Origin: Solirubrobacterales bacterium | GTDB taxonomy: Bacteria > Actinomycetota > Thermoleophilia > Solirubrobacterales > 70-9 | Reading direction: 5' to 3' | Assembly: GCA_025964255.1 (NCBI GenBank) | Contig: JAOPZF010000035.1 | Coordinates: 1 to 51,099, forward strand | Length of the DNA stretch: 51,099 nt | In this document: one piece after another, positions 1 to 7,835 of the stretch | Layout: each line of letters begins with the position of its first letter | Numbering within the stretch: position 1 is the first letter of the stretch | Notes under the pieces: generated by a model | Database searches by the model: none | What the model saw: only the letters and a program-made list of their open reading frames with translations | What the model was told of the DNA's origin: nothing | Made by a program: the position numbers and the translations under genes

Positions 1-1091
1 CGGGCGGCGGCGGGCTGTTGCGGCTCGGCGTGCGGCTCGCCACGACGCGGCGGGTGCGACTGCTGGCGACGCTCGCCTCGCTGGCGATCTGCACGTCCTT
101 CGTCTTGCTGATGCTGGCGCTGGCCTCGGAGCTGAACACCCTCGCCAACGACCCGACCTCGCTCGGTCGCCGCTACCAACTGAGCGCGTCGCTGCCCGCC
201 TCAGCGGCCCCCCGGGTCCGGAAGCTGCCGGGGGTGAGCGCGGTCGGGCCGCGCTGGGAGGCGAGCGCGGTCGACGCCTACTCGCTCGGCGAGATCACCT
301 ACCTGATCGCCTTCCGCGGCGATCACACCCAGTTCGAGGATCCGCCGTTGGTCGAAGGCTCGCACCTGCACGGCGACCGCCAGGCCGAGGTCGGCCGCGG
401 CCTCGCCCAGCTGCTCGGCCTGCGGGTCGGCTCGACCCTCGCGCTGGCCCTCGCCTCCGGCCGCGAACTGCGCCTGCGGGTCGGCGGCATCGTCTCCTCG
501 CTCGAACACGACGGCCGGATCGCCTACGTCCCCGAACGGGCGCTACTGCGCGCCGAACCCGACGCCCCCGAGAAGCTCGCCGTCATCGTCGCCCCGGGGG
601 CCAGCACGAAGACGGTCACCGCCGAGCTCGAACGCATCGGGGCGCAGGTGACGACGTCGACCGGGGTCGCCGGGGGCGGCAAGACCCTGGTCGACGCGCT
701 GCGGGGGCTGCTGCTGACGATCGCCGCGGTCGACGTCCTCGTCTGCCTCTACATGCTGACCCAGGCGCTGGCGCTGACCGCGGGCGAGCGCCGCTCGGCG
801 ATCGCGGTCCTGCGCGCCTGCGGCGCCGGCGCCCGCTCGATCCGCGTCCTCCTCGCCGGCGCCGCGCTCGCGGTGCTGGTGCCGGCCGCCGTGATCGCCG
901 TCGCGCTCGAGCGGTTCGTGCTCGGCCCCGCGGTCTCGCGGCTGGCGGAGGGATACGCCTCGCTCTCGCTCGCCGCCGACGCGGCCGAGATCGCGGCCCT
1001 CCTCATCGGCCTCGCCGCGATCGGCGCGCTCGCCGTCTGGTGGGTGGTGCGCCGGGTCACCGCGCGGCCGATCGCCGGGGGGCTCCGGTGA
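1..1091 (+). CDS. FtsX/MacB-type ABC transporter permease, C-terminal part (5' truncated by window)
   Basis: Membrane component of an ABC system of the FtsX/MacB type, which transmits ATPase motion to a periplasmic or extracellular domain instead of forming a classic import channel. The frame is open from the first bases, so the true start lies upstream; the TTG at 18 is only the first in-window start-like codon. Visible are one hydrophobic segment near the left edge, an extracytoplasmic region of roughly 190 residues, then three hydrophobic segments in the last 130 residues with the family-typical Arg/Ala-rich loop (GERRSAIAVLRACGA) between them. Substrate unknown. The stop overlaps the GTG of the next gene by three bases, so the two are probably translationally coupled. 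Family call is from membrane topology and the loop motif. Confidence 0.8.
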   Translation, partial: GGGGLLRLGVRLATTRRVRLLATLASLAICTSFVLLMLALASELNTLANDPTSLGRRYQLSASLPASAAPRVRKLPGVSAVGPRWEASAVDAYSLGEITYLIAFRGDHTQFEDPPLVEGSHLHGDRQAEVGRGLAQLLGLRVGSTLALALASGRELRLRVGGIVSSLEHDGRIAYVPERALLRAEPDAPEKLAVIVAPGASTKTVTAELERIGAQVTTSTGVAGGGKTLVDALRGLLLTIAAVDVLVCLYMLTQALALTAGERRSAIAVLRACGAGARSIRVLLAGAALAVLVPAAVIAVALERFVLGPAVSRLAEGYASLSLAADAAEIAALLIGLAAIGALAVWWVVRRVTARPIAGGLR

Positions 1092-2581
1092 GCCGCGGCA
1101 TGAGCCGACGCGAGCTGCTCGCGAGTGGCGCCGCCGGCGCGCTCGCCCTCGCACTCGCCGGATGCGGCGGCGGCCTCGATGCGGTGAAGAGCGGTTCCAC
1201 CCGGGGCAGCACCTGGAGTGGGGAGGGCGGCGACCTCGAGGTCGCGTCCGGGGCGAACCTCATCGCCCGCACCGAGTTGGCGCCGGCCGTCCCCCTCGGC
1301 AAGCCGTTGGCGACCCTCGGTCACCTCACCGACGCTCACGTGATGGACTCCGAGTCGCCGGCCCGGGTGCCGTTCCTCTCCCAGCTCGGCCAGCCGTTCA
1401 ACTCGACCTTCAGACCGCAGGAGGCGCTGACCGCGCAGGTCATGGACGGCGCCGTGCGGGCGATCGACGCGCTGCACCCCGACGCGGTGATCCAGGGCGG
1501 CGACCTGATCGACAACGCTCAGGAAAACGAGCTGACCCGGGGGCTCGCCCTGCTCGCCGGCGACCGGGTCGACCCGTCGAGCGGTGCCCGTCGATACCAC
1601 GGGGTCCAGGAAGCCGGGGACGCCGACCCCTTCTATTACCGGCCGGACATCGACGCCCCGCGGTACCCGGGCCTGCTCGCCGCGGCCACCGGTCGGTTCC
1701 ACGCTCCTGGGCTGAAGGCGCCCTGGTACCCGGTGCTGGGCGACCACGACCTGCTGGTGCAGGGAATTCTCACGCCGACCTCTTTGACCGACCGCCTCGC
1801 CCGCGGCAACCGCGCCGTGTGGAGGCTGCCGACCGGATTGAAGGCGCCACCGGGGGCGGAGAGCCTCGCCTCGGCGGCGCCCGACGGCCTGCCCGATCCG
1901 GGGCTCTTCGAACCGCTCATCCGCCAACTGCTGACCGCGCCGTCGGTCGAGGTGCCCGCCGACTCGAGCCGCCGCGAGCTGGGGGCCGCGACGGTGGTCG
2001 CGCAGCTACGTCGGGCGGCCTCGTTGCCGCGCGCCGGCGGGCTGCTCGACTACACCTTCGACGTCGGCGACAGCTTGCGTGTGATCGTCCTCGACCTGGT
2101 CCGTCGCGCCGGTGGCTCGGACGGCTTGGTGCACGCCGGCCAGGGCGCCTGGCTGTCCCGACAGCTCGCCCGCGCCGGAAATCGCTGGGTGCTTGTCGTC
2201 ACCCACCAGCCGCTGACCAACTCGGTCGGCGGCTCCGGCCTCCTGGCGCTGCTCGATCGCCACCCCCGCGTCGTCGCGGTCCTCTCCGGCCACACCCACA
2301 AGAACCGGATCGAACCGCGCCGAAACCGGGCCGGCGGCTACTGGCTGATCTCGACCGCATCGCTGATCGACTATCCGCAGCAGGCCCGAGCCCTGCGCCT
2401 CCACGAGACCGCCGACGGAGGCGTGGCGCTGCAGACCTGGATGCTCGACCACGTCCCCGCAGCACTAGGCGACATCTCCCGCGAACTCTCCTACCTCGAC
2501 GCCCAGGGCGGCCGTCCCCAGGGCTTTGCCGGCGCTCCCCATGACCGCAACGTGACCCTGTTCAAGGCCGCGCCCGGCTGA
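1088..2581 (+). CDS. Metallophosphoesterase lipoprotein (TIGR03767/PPA1498-like)
   Basis: Predicted extracytoplasmic calcineurin-like phosphoesterase of 497 residues. The GTG at 1088 overlaps the preceding stop as GTGA; an ATG lies four codons later. The N terminus has SRRELL and a hydrophobic stretch ending in the lipobox LAGC (Cys26), consistent with Tat- or Sec-exported lipoprotein. All metal-site blocks are present in order: DAH near residue 81, GGDLIDN near 136, GDHD near 217, THQPL near 371 and SGHTHKN near 400. The long insert between the second and third blocks matches what I recall of the actinobacterial TIGR03767 family. Substrate is unknown; coupling to the FtsX-type permease suggests an envelope role. 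Downstream lies a scar of two gene tails. Confidence 0.85.
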   Translation: MSRGMSRRELLASGAAGALALALAGCGGGLDAVKSGSTRGSTWSGEGGDLEVASGANLIARTELAPAVPLGKPLATLGHLTDAHVMDSESPARVPFLSQLGQPFNSTFRPQEALTAQVMDGAVRAIDALHPDAVIQGGDLIDNAQENELTRGLALLAGDRVDPSSGARRYHGVQEAGDADPFYYRPDIDAPRYPGLLAAATGRFHAPGLKAPWYPVLGDHDLLVQGILTPTSLTDRLARGNRAVWRLPTGLKAPPGAESLASAAPDGLPDPGLFEPLIRQLLTAPSVEVPADSSRRELGAATVVAQLRRAASLPRAGGLLDYTFDVGDSLRVIVLDLVRRAGGSDGLVHAGQGAWLSRQLARAGNRWVLVVTHQPLTNSVGGSGLLALLDRHPRVVAVLSGHTHKNRIEPRRNRAGGYWLISTASLIDYPQQARALRLHETADGGVALQTWMLDHVPAALGDISRELSYLDAQGGRPQGFAGAPHDRNVTLFKAAPG

Positions 2582-2584
2582 GGG

Positions 2585-2635
2585 CTATTCCAGGGCGTAG
2601 AGCGTCCCGTCTTCGGAGCCGATCAGCAGGGTGCC
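2585..2635 (-). pseudogene. Possible beta-propeller (PQQ-like) C-terminal remnant
   Basis: Reading the minus strand gives about 17 residues ending in LLIGSEDGTLYALE and a TAG at 2587-2585. This resembles the last blade strand of PQQ/quinoprotein-like propellers. The similarity stops at about 2635, where a plus-strand coding-like tail begins. It is too short to be a gene; I read it as the stump of a lost one. Confidence 0.25.
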
Positions 2636-2806
2636 TTCCTGGTGGTCCGCGGCGCGCCGGCGGTCCTTCTCAACCGCGGTGTCCTCTCCTCGGGTCAACG
2701 CGCCGCGCTCGCAGGCCTGGTCGGCGCCGCGATGCTCTCGACCCTCTGCTTCCCCTTCGTCGGGATGGCGCTGCTCGACCGGGCCGCCGACCCGGTGCCC
2801 GCCTAA
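2630..2806 (+). pseudogene. Possible antiporter C-terminal remnant
   Basis: In the frame ending at TAA 2804-2806 the plus strand reads as a membrane-protein tail: LVVRGAPAVLLNRGVLSSGQ, then a second hydrophobic stretch around FPFVGMALLD. This pattern (RG-P followed by a final helix) resembles the last helices of CPA-type Na+/H+ antiporters. No start, ribosome site or upstream homologous sequence is present; it abuts the propeller-like remnant and its stop overlaps the stop of the ClC gene. I read it as a gene relic. Confidence 0.3.
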
Positions 2807-4572
2807 CGGCTCGCCTCGGGCGTGGCTCCGTCGACCGTCTGGTCGGCGGCGCCTACGCGACCGCGGGTCGCGTAGGCGCGCAGCACGTCGCGGTGTTCGA
2901 TCCAGCCGGCCAGCCTGCCGTCGGGGTAGGTGACCGGGAGGCCCTCGCGGTCGCCTTCGGTGATCGATTCGATCGCCCGCCCGATGTCGTCGTCGGGACG
3001 CAGCGTCGGGACGCTTTCGGCGAGGTCGAGGGCGGTGCCGTCCTCGTCGCCGCTCGCGAGCGCCCGCTCCACTGCCCGCGCGTCGACCACTCCGACAACG
3101 ACCTCGTCGCGGTCGACCACTGGCAGCGCGGTCCGGCCTTCGTCGGCGAGGCGGGCGGCGACGTCGGAGACCAGCGCCTCGGCCGCCAGTGGGATCGGCG
3201 CCGACTGCACGGCCGCGGCGATCGGGATCCCGTGCCGGGCCGCGGCGCCCGCGGGCCGTTCGATGTCGATGCCGCGACGGCGCAGCTTCAGCGTGTAGAT
3301 CGAGTCTTCGCTGAGCAGGCGGCTGAGCGCGGTGGCGACGACCACCGCCAGCATCAGCGGCAGGATGATCGAGTAGTCCCCGGTCAGCTCGAAGACGATG
3401 ATCACCGCGGTGATCGGGGCGCGTCCGGTCGCGGCGAAGACCGCCGCCATGCCGACCAGGCCGTAGGCACCGGCGCCCGCGGTGGCGGCGGGGAGGAGGT
3501 CGTGGGCGCCGGCACCGAAGGCGCTTCCCAGCATCGCCCCCATGAAGAGCGCCGGCGCGAAGACGCCGCCCGAGCCGCCGATCGCCATCGTCAGGCTGGT
3601 CGCGACGATCTTGCCGACCAGGAAGGCGAGCAGCAGGCCGACCACGTACTTGCCGTGGATGGCCCCTTCCAGCACCGGATAGCCGACCCCGTACATCTCC
3701 GGCAGCACCAGCAGCAGGGCGCCGAGCAGGATCCCGCCGACCGCCGGCCGCAGCCAGGCCGGGCCGCGCCAGATCTTGTCGGCGAGGTCCTCGGAGCCGT
3801 AGAGGACCCTGATGAAGGCGACCCCGACCAAGGCGGCGAGGATCCCGAGCAGCGCGTAGAGGGGGTACTCGATTCCCGAGACGACGTGGAAGGCGGGCAG
3901 GGTCAGGAAGGCTTCCGAGCCGAAGGCGATCCGCCCGACCGCGGTGGCGACGACGGATGCCAGCACGACGAGGCCGAAGGAGCGGGTCTCGAAGTTCCGC
4001 AGGATCAGCTCGAGGGCGAAGAAGACGCCGGCGATCGGCGCGTTGAAGGTGGCGGCGATGCCGCCCGCGGCGCCACAGGCGACCAGCAGCCGCGTGTTCT
4101 CTCCCGCCTGGCGGGTCAGCTGCCCGAGGCCGGAGCCGATCGCCGAGCCGATCTGGACGATCGGCCCCTCACGACCGACCGAGCCACCGGAGCCGATCGT
4201 GATCGCCGAGGCGAGCGACTTGACGATCGGCACCCGGCCACGGATCTTGCCTTCGTTCTGGTGGACCGCGAGCATCACCTCGGGGACGCCGTGGCCGCGC
4301 GCCTCGGGAGCGAAGCGGTAGACCAGCGGGCCGTAGAGGAGGCCGCCGATGACCGGCACGACCAGCACCACGAAGGGTCCGAGGAAGGCGAGGTGAGGAT
4401 TGGTGAAGTGGCCGAGCGCGCTCGGGTCGGTGTGGCCGGTGAAGAGCCAGGTGAAGCCCTCGATCAGGTAGCGGAAGCCGATCGCGCCGACCCCGGCGCC
4501 GGCGCCGACGGTCAGGGCCAGGGCGACGAGCAGCCCTTCCTCGCCACCCAGTTTCGTCCGCAGAGTGCTCAC
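2803..4572 (-). CDS. ClC-family chloride channel/transporter with C-terminal CBS pair
   Basis: Polytopic membrane protein of 589 residues. The ClC signature blocks are all present: GSGGSVGREGPIVQIGS (gating Glu in GREGP), a helix block with FNAPIAGVFFALE, and GGSGGVFAPALFMGAMLG. The last 150 or so residues form two CBS repeats, usually adenine-nucleotide-sensing regulators. The position matching the internal proton glutamate of E. coli ClC-ec1 (Glu203) appears to be Leu in FALELILRNF, which would favour channel-like conduction over strict H+/Cl- exchange; this rests on hand alignment. The gene is divergent from a Crp-like regulator and shares a 214-bp promoter region containing a perfect palindrome with it. 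Confidence 0.93.
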   Translation of the reverse strand: MSTLRTKLGGEEGLLVALALTVGAGAGVGAIGFRYLIEGFTWLFTGHTDPSALGHFTNPHLAFLGPFVVLVVPVIGGLLYGPLVYRFAPEARGHGVPEVMLAVHQNEGKIRGRVPIVKSLASAITIGSGGSVGREGPIVQIGSAIGSGLGQLTRQAGENTRLLVACGAAGGIAATFNAPIAGVFFALELILRNFETRSFGLVVLASVVATAVGRIAFGSEAFLTLPAFHVVSGIEYPLYALLGILAALVGVAFIRVLYGSEDLADKIWRGPAWLRPAVGGILLGALLLVLPEMYGVGYPVLEGAIHGKYVVGLLLAFLVGKIVATSLTMAIGGSGGVFAPALFMGAMLGSAFGAGAHDLLPAATAGAGAYGLVGMAAVFAATGRAPITAVIIVFELTGDYSIILPLMLAVVVATALSRLLSEDSIYTLKLRRRGIDIERPAGAAARHGIPIAAAVQSAPIPLAAEALVSDVAARLADEGRTALPVVDRDEVVVGVVDARAVERALASGDEDGTALDLAESVPTLRPDDDIGRAIESITEGDREGLPVTYPDGRLAGWIEHRDVLRAYATRGRVGAADQTVDGATPEASR

Positions 4573-4630
4573 CGATCGAATCTAGGAAACGGCGAAGGTC
4601 GAACGACCCCGAATCGGCCGCCAGACCGCC

Positions 4631-4654
4631 ACTTGGTCAGATCTCTGACCAAGT
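4631..4654. promoter_or_regulatory. Perfect 11-bp palindrome, probable operator
   Basis: The arms ACTTGGTCAGA and TCTGACCAAGT are exact reverse complements separated by TC. The site sits between the divergent ClC and Crp-like genes and its right arm covers the -35 region of the -10 box at 4665. The dyad (TTGGTCAGA core) has the size of a Crp/Fnr dimer site but not the classic TGTGA or TTGAT half-site. Autoregulation by the adjacent regulator is inferred. Confidence 0.6.
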
Positions 4655-4664
4655 TGAGCGTGAT

Positions 4665-4670
4665 TAGGAT
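4665..4670 (+). promoter_or_regulatory. -10 box (TAGGAT) of the Crp-like gene
   Basis: TAGGAT lies 11 nt after the palindrome. Five bases further (4676) an ATC codon begins the protein-like extension of the regulator frame, so transcription would start almost at that codon. No good TTGACA-like -35 is seen; the palindrome occupies that position. Confidence 0.4.
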
Positions 4671-4675
4671 CAACG

Positions 4676-4786
4676 ATCGCCTCCGAGCCCGGCACGGTCG
4701 AAGTCCTCTCCCGCGAGCCGGACCTCGCGCTGGGCCTCGTCGAGCCCGAGCTGACGGCGGCGCGGCGAGCCTGCCGCGCGCGCACC
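4676..4786 (+). other. Protein-like in-frame N-terminal extension of the Crp-like gene without a canonical start
   Basis: Upstream of the GTG at 4787 the same frame stays open back to a TGA at 4661 and reads as convincing protein (GTVEVLSREPDLALGL, then LTAARRACRARTVTIPKG), matching the N terminus expected of Crp-family proteins in this lineage. No ATG, GTG or TTG occurs in frame between 4664 and 4786. An ATC at 4676 (then Ala-Ser-Glu-Pro) fits the expected protein start. Either a rare start codon is used or a base has changed. Confidence 0.45.
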
Positions 4787-5392
4787 GTGACGATCCCCAA
4801 GGGGGACTGGGACCCGGGCGCGCGCTACCGCGATCCCGACGGCTACGGCCTCTTCCTGCTCTCCGGCTTCGTCGTCCGGCGGGTCGGCCGGGCGGGGCGC
4901 TTCGGCGCCGAGCTGCTCGGCCCCGGGGATCTGCTCCGTCCATGGCAGTCGGTCGGCGCCTTCGCCTCTCGACCCTTCGACCCGGTCTGGTCGGTGGTGG
5001 CCCCCGCCGAGGTGGCGCTGCTCGACGCCGCCTTTGCCCGCCGCGCCGCGCCCTACCCGACCGTCGCGGTCCAGCTCGTCGACCGGGCGATGCTGCGCTC
5101 GCGCCACCTGGCCCTGGCGCTTGCGATCGTCCAGCAGCCGCGGGTCGACCGTCGCCTGCACTGGCTCTTCTGGCACCTCGCCGATCGCTGGGGTCGCACC
5201 GGCCCCGGGGGCGTCACGATCGAGGTACCACTGACTCACTCGCTGCTCGGAGAGCTGGTGGCCGCGCGGCGGCCGTCGGTGTCGACTGCGCTCTCAAACC
5301 TGGCGGCCGAGGGCAAGGTCGAGCGCGACGGGAGATCGTGGCTGCTCCGAGGTGGCCCGCCCGACGACTACGAGGACCTGGCCGTCGGCTGA
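4787..5392 (+). CDS. Crp/Fnr-family transcriptional regulator
   Basis: DNA-binding regulator with an N-terminal cyclic-nucleotide-binding-like beta roll (YGLFLLSGFVVRRVG, then GAELLGPGDLL) and a C-terminal winged HTH (THSLLGELVAARRPSVSTAL as recognition region, then a wing ending SWLLRG). The coordinates use the first canonical start, GTG 4787, giving 201 residues; including the protein-like extension from 4676 gives 238, closer to the usual 220-240. The gene is divergent from the ClC gene and the palindrome at 4631-4654 is a likely target, so it may control chloride transport as well as itself. Its ligand cannot be told from sequence. Family assignment is firm; the start is not. Confidence 0.88.
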   Translation: MTIPKGDWDPGARYRDPDGYGLFLLSGFVVRRVGRAGRFGAELLGPGDLLRPWQSVGAFASRPFDPVWSVVAPAEVALLDAAFARRAAPYPTVAVQLVDRAMLRSRHLALALAIVQQPRVDRRLHWLFWHLADRWGRTGPGGVTIEVPLTHSLLGELVAARRPSVSTALSNLAAEGKVERDGRSWLLRGGPPDDYEDLAVG

Positions 5393-5576
5393 GCGGCTCT
5401 GACCCGGTCGGCGTTGCCGCAGGCGCGGCTCAGCAGGGCGCCGAAGATCAGCGGTGCGGCGCCGAAACTCAGGTCCACCGTCGGACCGAGCGACGATGGA
5501 AGAAGACCGTAACGGTGGAGCCCCTCCTCGGGACTGAAGTCCGCAAGTCCCATTTTCAACCCGAGGAGCAAAGGCC

Positions 5577-6815
5577 ATGAGATCGATCATCCGCGCCAGC
5601 TTGGCGTTGGCTGCAGTCGCAGCCCTGTTCGCCATCACCGCTGGTGCCGCTGCCGCGCACGGCGGGCGAGGCGGCGACCATCGCGCGCCGTCGCACCCGT
5701 CCCACCACCACCATCCGGCACCACCGCCCCCGCCGCATCACCACCCGGGCGGGCCGCCGCCTCCGCCGCCGCCCCCATACCGCTCCAACCATCCTGTCTT
5801 CGTCCAGACCGACAACCTCGCCGGCAACCAGGTGATCGCCTACGACCAGGGCCGTGACGGCAGCCTCACCGAAGTCGGCGCCTACCCGACCGAAGGCCTC
5901 GGCGGCGAACTGGAAGGCTCCGTCGTCGACCACCTTGCCTCGCAGGGCTCGCTCGCCTACGACGCCGACAATCATCTGCTCTACGCGGTCAACGCGGGCA
6001 GCAACACCGTCTCGGTGTTCGCCGTCTTCGGCGATCGCCTCTTCCTCCAGCAGGTGATCGGCTCGGGCGGTTCGTTCCCGGTCAGCGTCGCCGTCGACCA
6101 CGGGCTCGTCTACGTTCTGAACGCCGAAGGCGAAGGTTCCCTGCAGGGCTATCGGGCCGCCTTCGGGCACCTCTTCCCGATCCCCGGTTCGACTCGTGCC
6201 CTGGGGCTCGATCCGACCGAAACGCCCCGTTTCACCCACACGCCCGGCCAGGTCGCGTTCTCTCCCGACGGCTCGCAGGTGATCGTCACCACCAAGGGCA
6301 ACGGCAACGCGATCGATGTCTTCGGGGTGCAGGCCTTCGGCCGGCTCTCGGCGACGCCGGTGGTCAACCCCGAGCCTGGCACGGTGCCGTTCGCGGTCAC
6401 CTTCGACCAGGAAGGCAACCTGCTCGTCTCGCAGGCGGGGACCAACTCGGTCACCTCCTACGCCCTCAACGGTGACGGCACCGTGGCCCCGTTGAGCACG
6501 GTCGCCACCGGACAGCAGGCGACCTGCTGGGTCGTCCGATCAGGTTCGGTGGTCTATGCCTCCAACGCGGGCAGCGCCAACCTGAGCGACATCGGGATCG
6601 GCCCCGGCGGCCAGCTGAGCTCGCTCGGCACCACCGGAACCAGCGGCGGGACCGTCGACGCGGCCGTGGCCGCCAACGGGCGCTCCCTCTATATCCAGGG
6701 CGGTGCCGCCGGCACCGTCGATGAGTTCCAGATCGGCTCCGGAGGTGCTCTGGCCAAAGTCGGCACGGTCACGGTTCCGGGTGCCATCGGCGGCGAGGGG
6801 ATCGTCGCGCTCTAG
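5577..6815 (+). CDS. Secreted lactonase-like beta-propeller protein with His/Pro-rich linker
   Basis: A 412-residue exported protein. The ATG follows GAGGAG at good spacing. Residues 1-28 form a signal peptide ending in Ala-rich sequence; residues about 28-70 are strikingly rich in His and Pro, with runs of HHHH and eight prolines. The rest is a repeated propeller of the YVTN/6-phosphogluconolactonase (COG2706) type, with units such as NHLLYAVNAGSNTVSVFAV and GLVYVLNAEGEGSLQGY. Enzymatic lactonase activity is not assured: secreted actinobacterial members are often uncharacterised. The His-rich linker could bind metal. It precedes an ECF sigma factor in the same orientation, but with no visible coupling. 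Confidence 0.85.
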   Translation: MRSIIRASLALAAVAALFAITAGAAAAHGGRGGDHRAPSHPSHHHHPAPPPPPHHHPGGPPPPPPPPYRSNHPVFVQTDNLAGNQVIAYDQGRDGSLTEVGAYPTEGLGGELEGSVVDHLASQGSLAYDADNHLLYAVNAGSNTVSVFAVFGDRLFLQQVIGSGGSFPVSVAVDHGLVYVLNAEGEGSLQGYRAAFGHLFPIPGSTRALGLDPTETPRFTHTPGQVAFSPDGSQVIVTTKGNGNAIDVFGVQAFGRLSATPVVNPEPGTVPFAVTFDQEGNLLVSQAGTNSVTSYALNGDGTVAPLSTVATGQQATCWVVRSGSVVYASNAGSANLSDIGIGPGGQLSSLGTTGTSGGTVDAAVAANGRSLYIQGGAAGTVDEFQIGSGGALAKVGTVTVPGAIGGEGIVAL

Positions 6816-6885
6816 AGCCTCGCCCGGCCGGCTGCGGCGCGTTTTCAGGATCGTAAGATGCGCGCCGTAGCTTGCCGGGTGGCCC

Positions 6886-7500
6886 ATGAGTCGCCGTCGC
6901 TCCGACACCGCCGCAACCGCCGATGCAGAGCTCGTCGAGAAGCTGCGGGAAGGCGACGAGGCGGCCTTCGTCGCGCTCGCCGGCCGCCACCAGGCGGCGA
7001 TGCTGCGGCTTGCCGCGGCGTTCGTGCCCAGCACGGCGGTTGCCGAAGAGGTCGTGCAGGACACCTGGATGGCGGTGCTGCGCGGGCTCGACGGTTTCGC
7101 CGGGCGCTCTTCCTTCAAGACCTGGCTGCTCCACATCCTCGTCAACCGAGCCAAGAGCACCGGTATGGGTGAGGCACGGAGCCTGCCGATCGGCGATGCC
7201 GGTCCGGCGGTCGACCGCTCCCGTTTCGATGCCGCCGGAGCCTGGATGGCGCCGCCCCGCCACTGGGTCGAGGACAGCGAGGATCGGCTGCTGGCGACGG
7301 GGTTGCGCGACAGGCTGGAGCTGGCCCTGAAGCGACTGCCGGAACGTCAGCGGGCGATCGTGATCCTGCGCGACGTCGACGGCCTGAGCAGCGAGGAGGT
7401 GTGTGGGGTGCTCGGTATAACCGCGGGCAATCAACGCGTCCTCCTCCATCGCGCCCGCGGCCACCTGCGCGAGGCAATCGAGGAGTTCGTCGAGGTATGA
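6886..7500 (+). CDS. ECF-type RNA polymerase sigma-70 factor
   Basis: Group IV sigma factor of 204 residues. Region 2 is visible as EGDEAAFVALAGRH, then EEVVQDTWMAVLRGL and GRSSFKTWLLHILVNRAKS; region 4 as LERLPERQ-like ALKRLPERQRAIVILRDVDG followed by SSEEVCGVLGIT and a recognition helix with VLLHRARGHLR. The ATG at 6886 has only a weak GGGTGG ribosome site. Its stop overlaps the next start as ATGA, and that gene encodes a zinc-finger anti-sigma factor, the standard pairing. It would direct transcription of a small regulon when the partner releases it; the trigger is unknown. Confidence 0.92.
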   Translation: MSRRRSDTAATADAELVEKLREGDEAAFVALAGRHQAAMLRLAAAFVPSTAVAEEVVQDTWMAVLRGLDGFAGRSSFKTWLLHILVNRAKSTGMGEARSLPIGDAGPAVDRSRFDAAGAWMAPPRHWVEDSEDRLLATGLRDRLELALKRLPERQRAIVILRDVDGLSSEEVCGVLGITAGNQRVLLHRARGHLREAIEEFVEV

Positions 7501-7760
7501 GACTGCTCCCGCACAAAGATCCGCTGGTCTGCCAGGAAGTGGTCGAGTTGGTGACCGACTACCTGGAAGGGGCGCTGTCGCGCCGCGAGCGCCGGCGCTT
7601 CGAGGCGCACCTCGCCGATTGCCCGCATTGCACCGAGTACCTGGCGCAGATGCGGGCCACGATCCGCCTCACCGGCCAGCTCGAGCCAGGCGATCTGAGC
7701 CCCGAGATGAGCGACGATCTCGGCGAGATCTTCCGGCGCTGGCGGGACGACGTGGGTTGA
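7497..7760 (+). CDS. Anti-sigma factor with zf-HC2 zinc finger
   Basis: An 87-residue protein starting at ATG 7497 inside the sigma-factor stop (ATGA). It contains the HC2/ZAS motif: Cys in DPLVCQEVVELV, then HLADCPHC, giving the His-x3-Cys-x2-Cys metal site. No membrane helix is present, so it is a soluble anti-sigma factor, the kind that often senses redox or metal through its zinc site. The cognate partner is the ECF factor immediately upstream. Confidence 0.9.
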   Translation: MRLLPHKDPLVCQEVVELVTDYLEGALSRRERRRFEAHLADCPHCTEYLAQMRATIRLTGQLEPGDLSPEMSDDLGEIFRRWRDDVG

Positions 7761-7835
7761 GGGTGGGACTACGGATTACGAGCGGGTAGACGCTCCGGTA
7801 CGGCTCTCTCCATCGCAACAAGCTCTGCTTTCGGT

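Noticed and set aside
5368-5571. Possible minus-strand membrane-like peptide (SFGAAPLIFGALLSRACGNA)
   Set aside because: Only about 20 residues look protein-like, it overlaps the end of the Crp gene and has no ribosome site. May be a relic, but not supportable.
2893-5580. Very long plus-strand open frame antisense to the ClC gene
   Set aside because: It mirrors the ClC codons and is rich in Arg, Gly, Asp and Gln as expected for the antisense of GC-rich coding DNA. No domain is recognisable and the ClC reading is certain.
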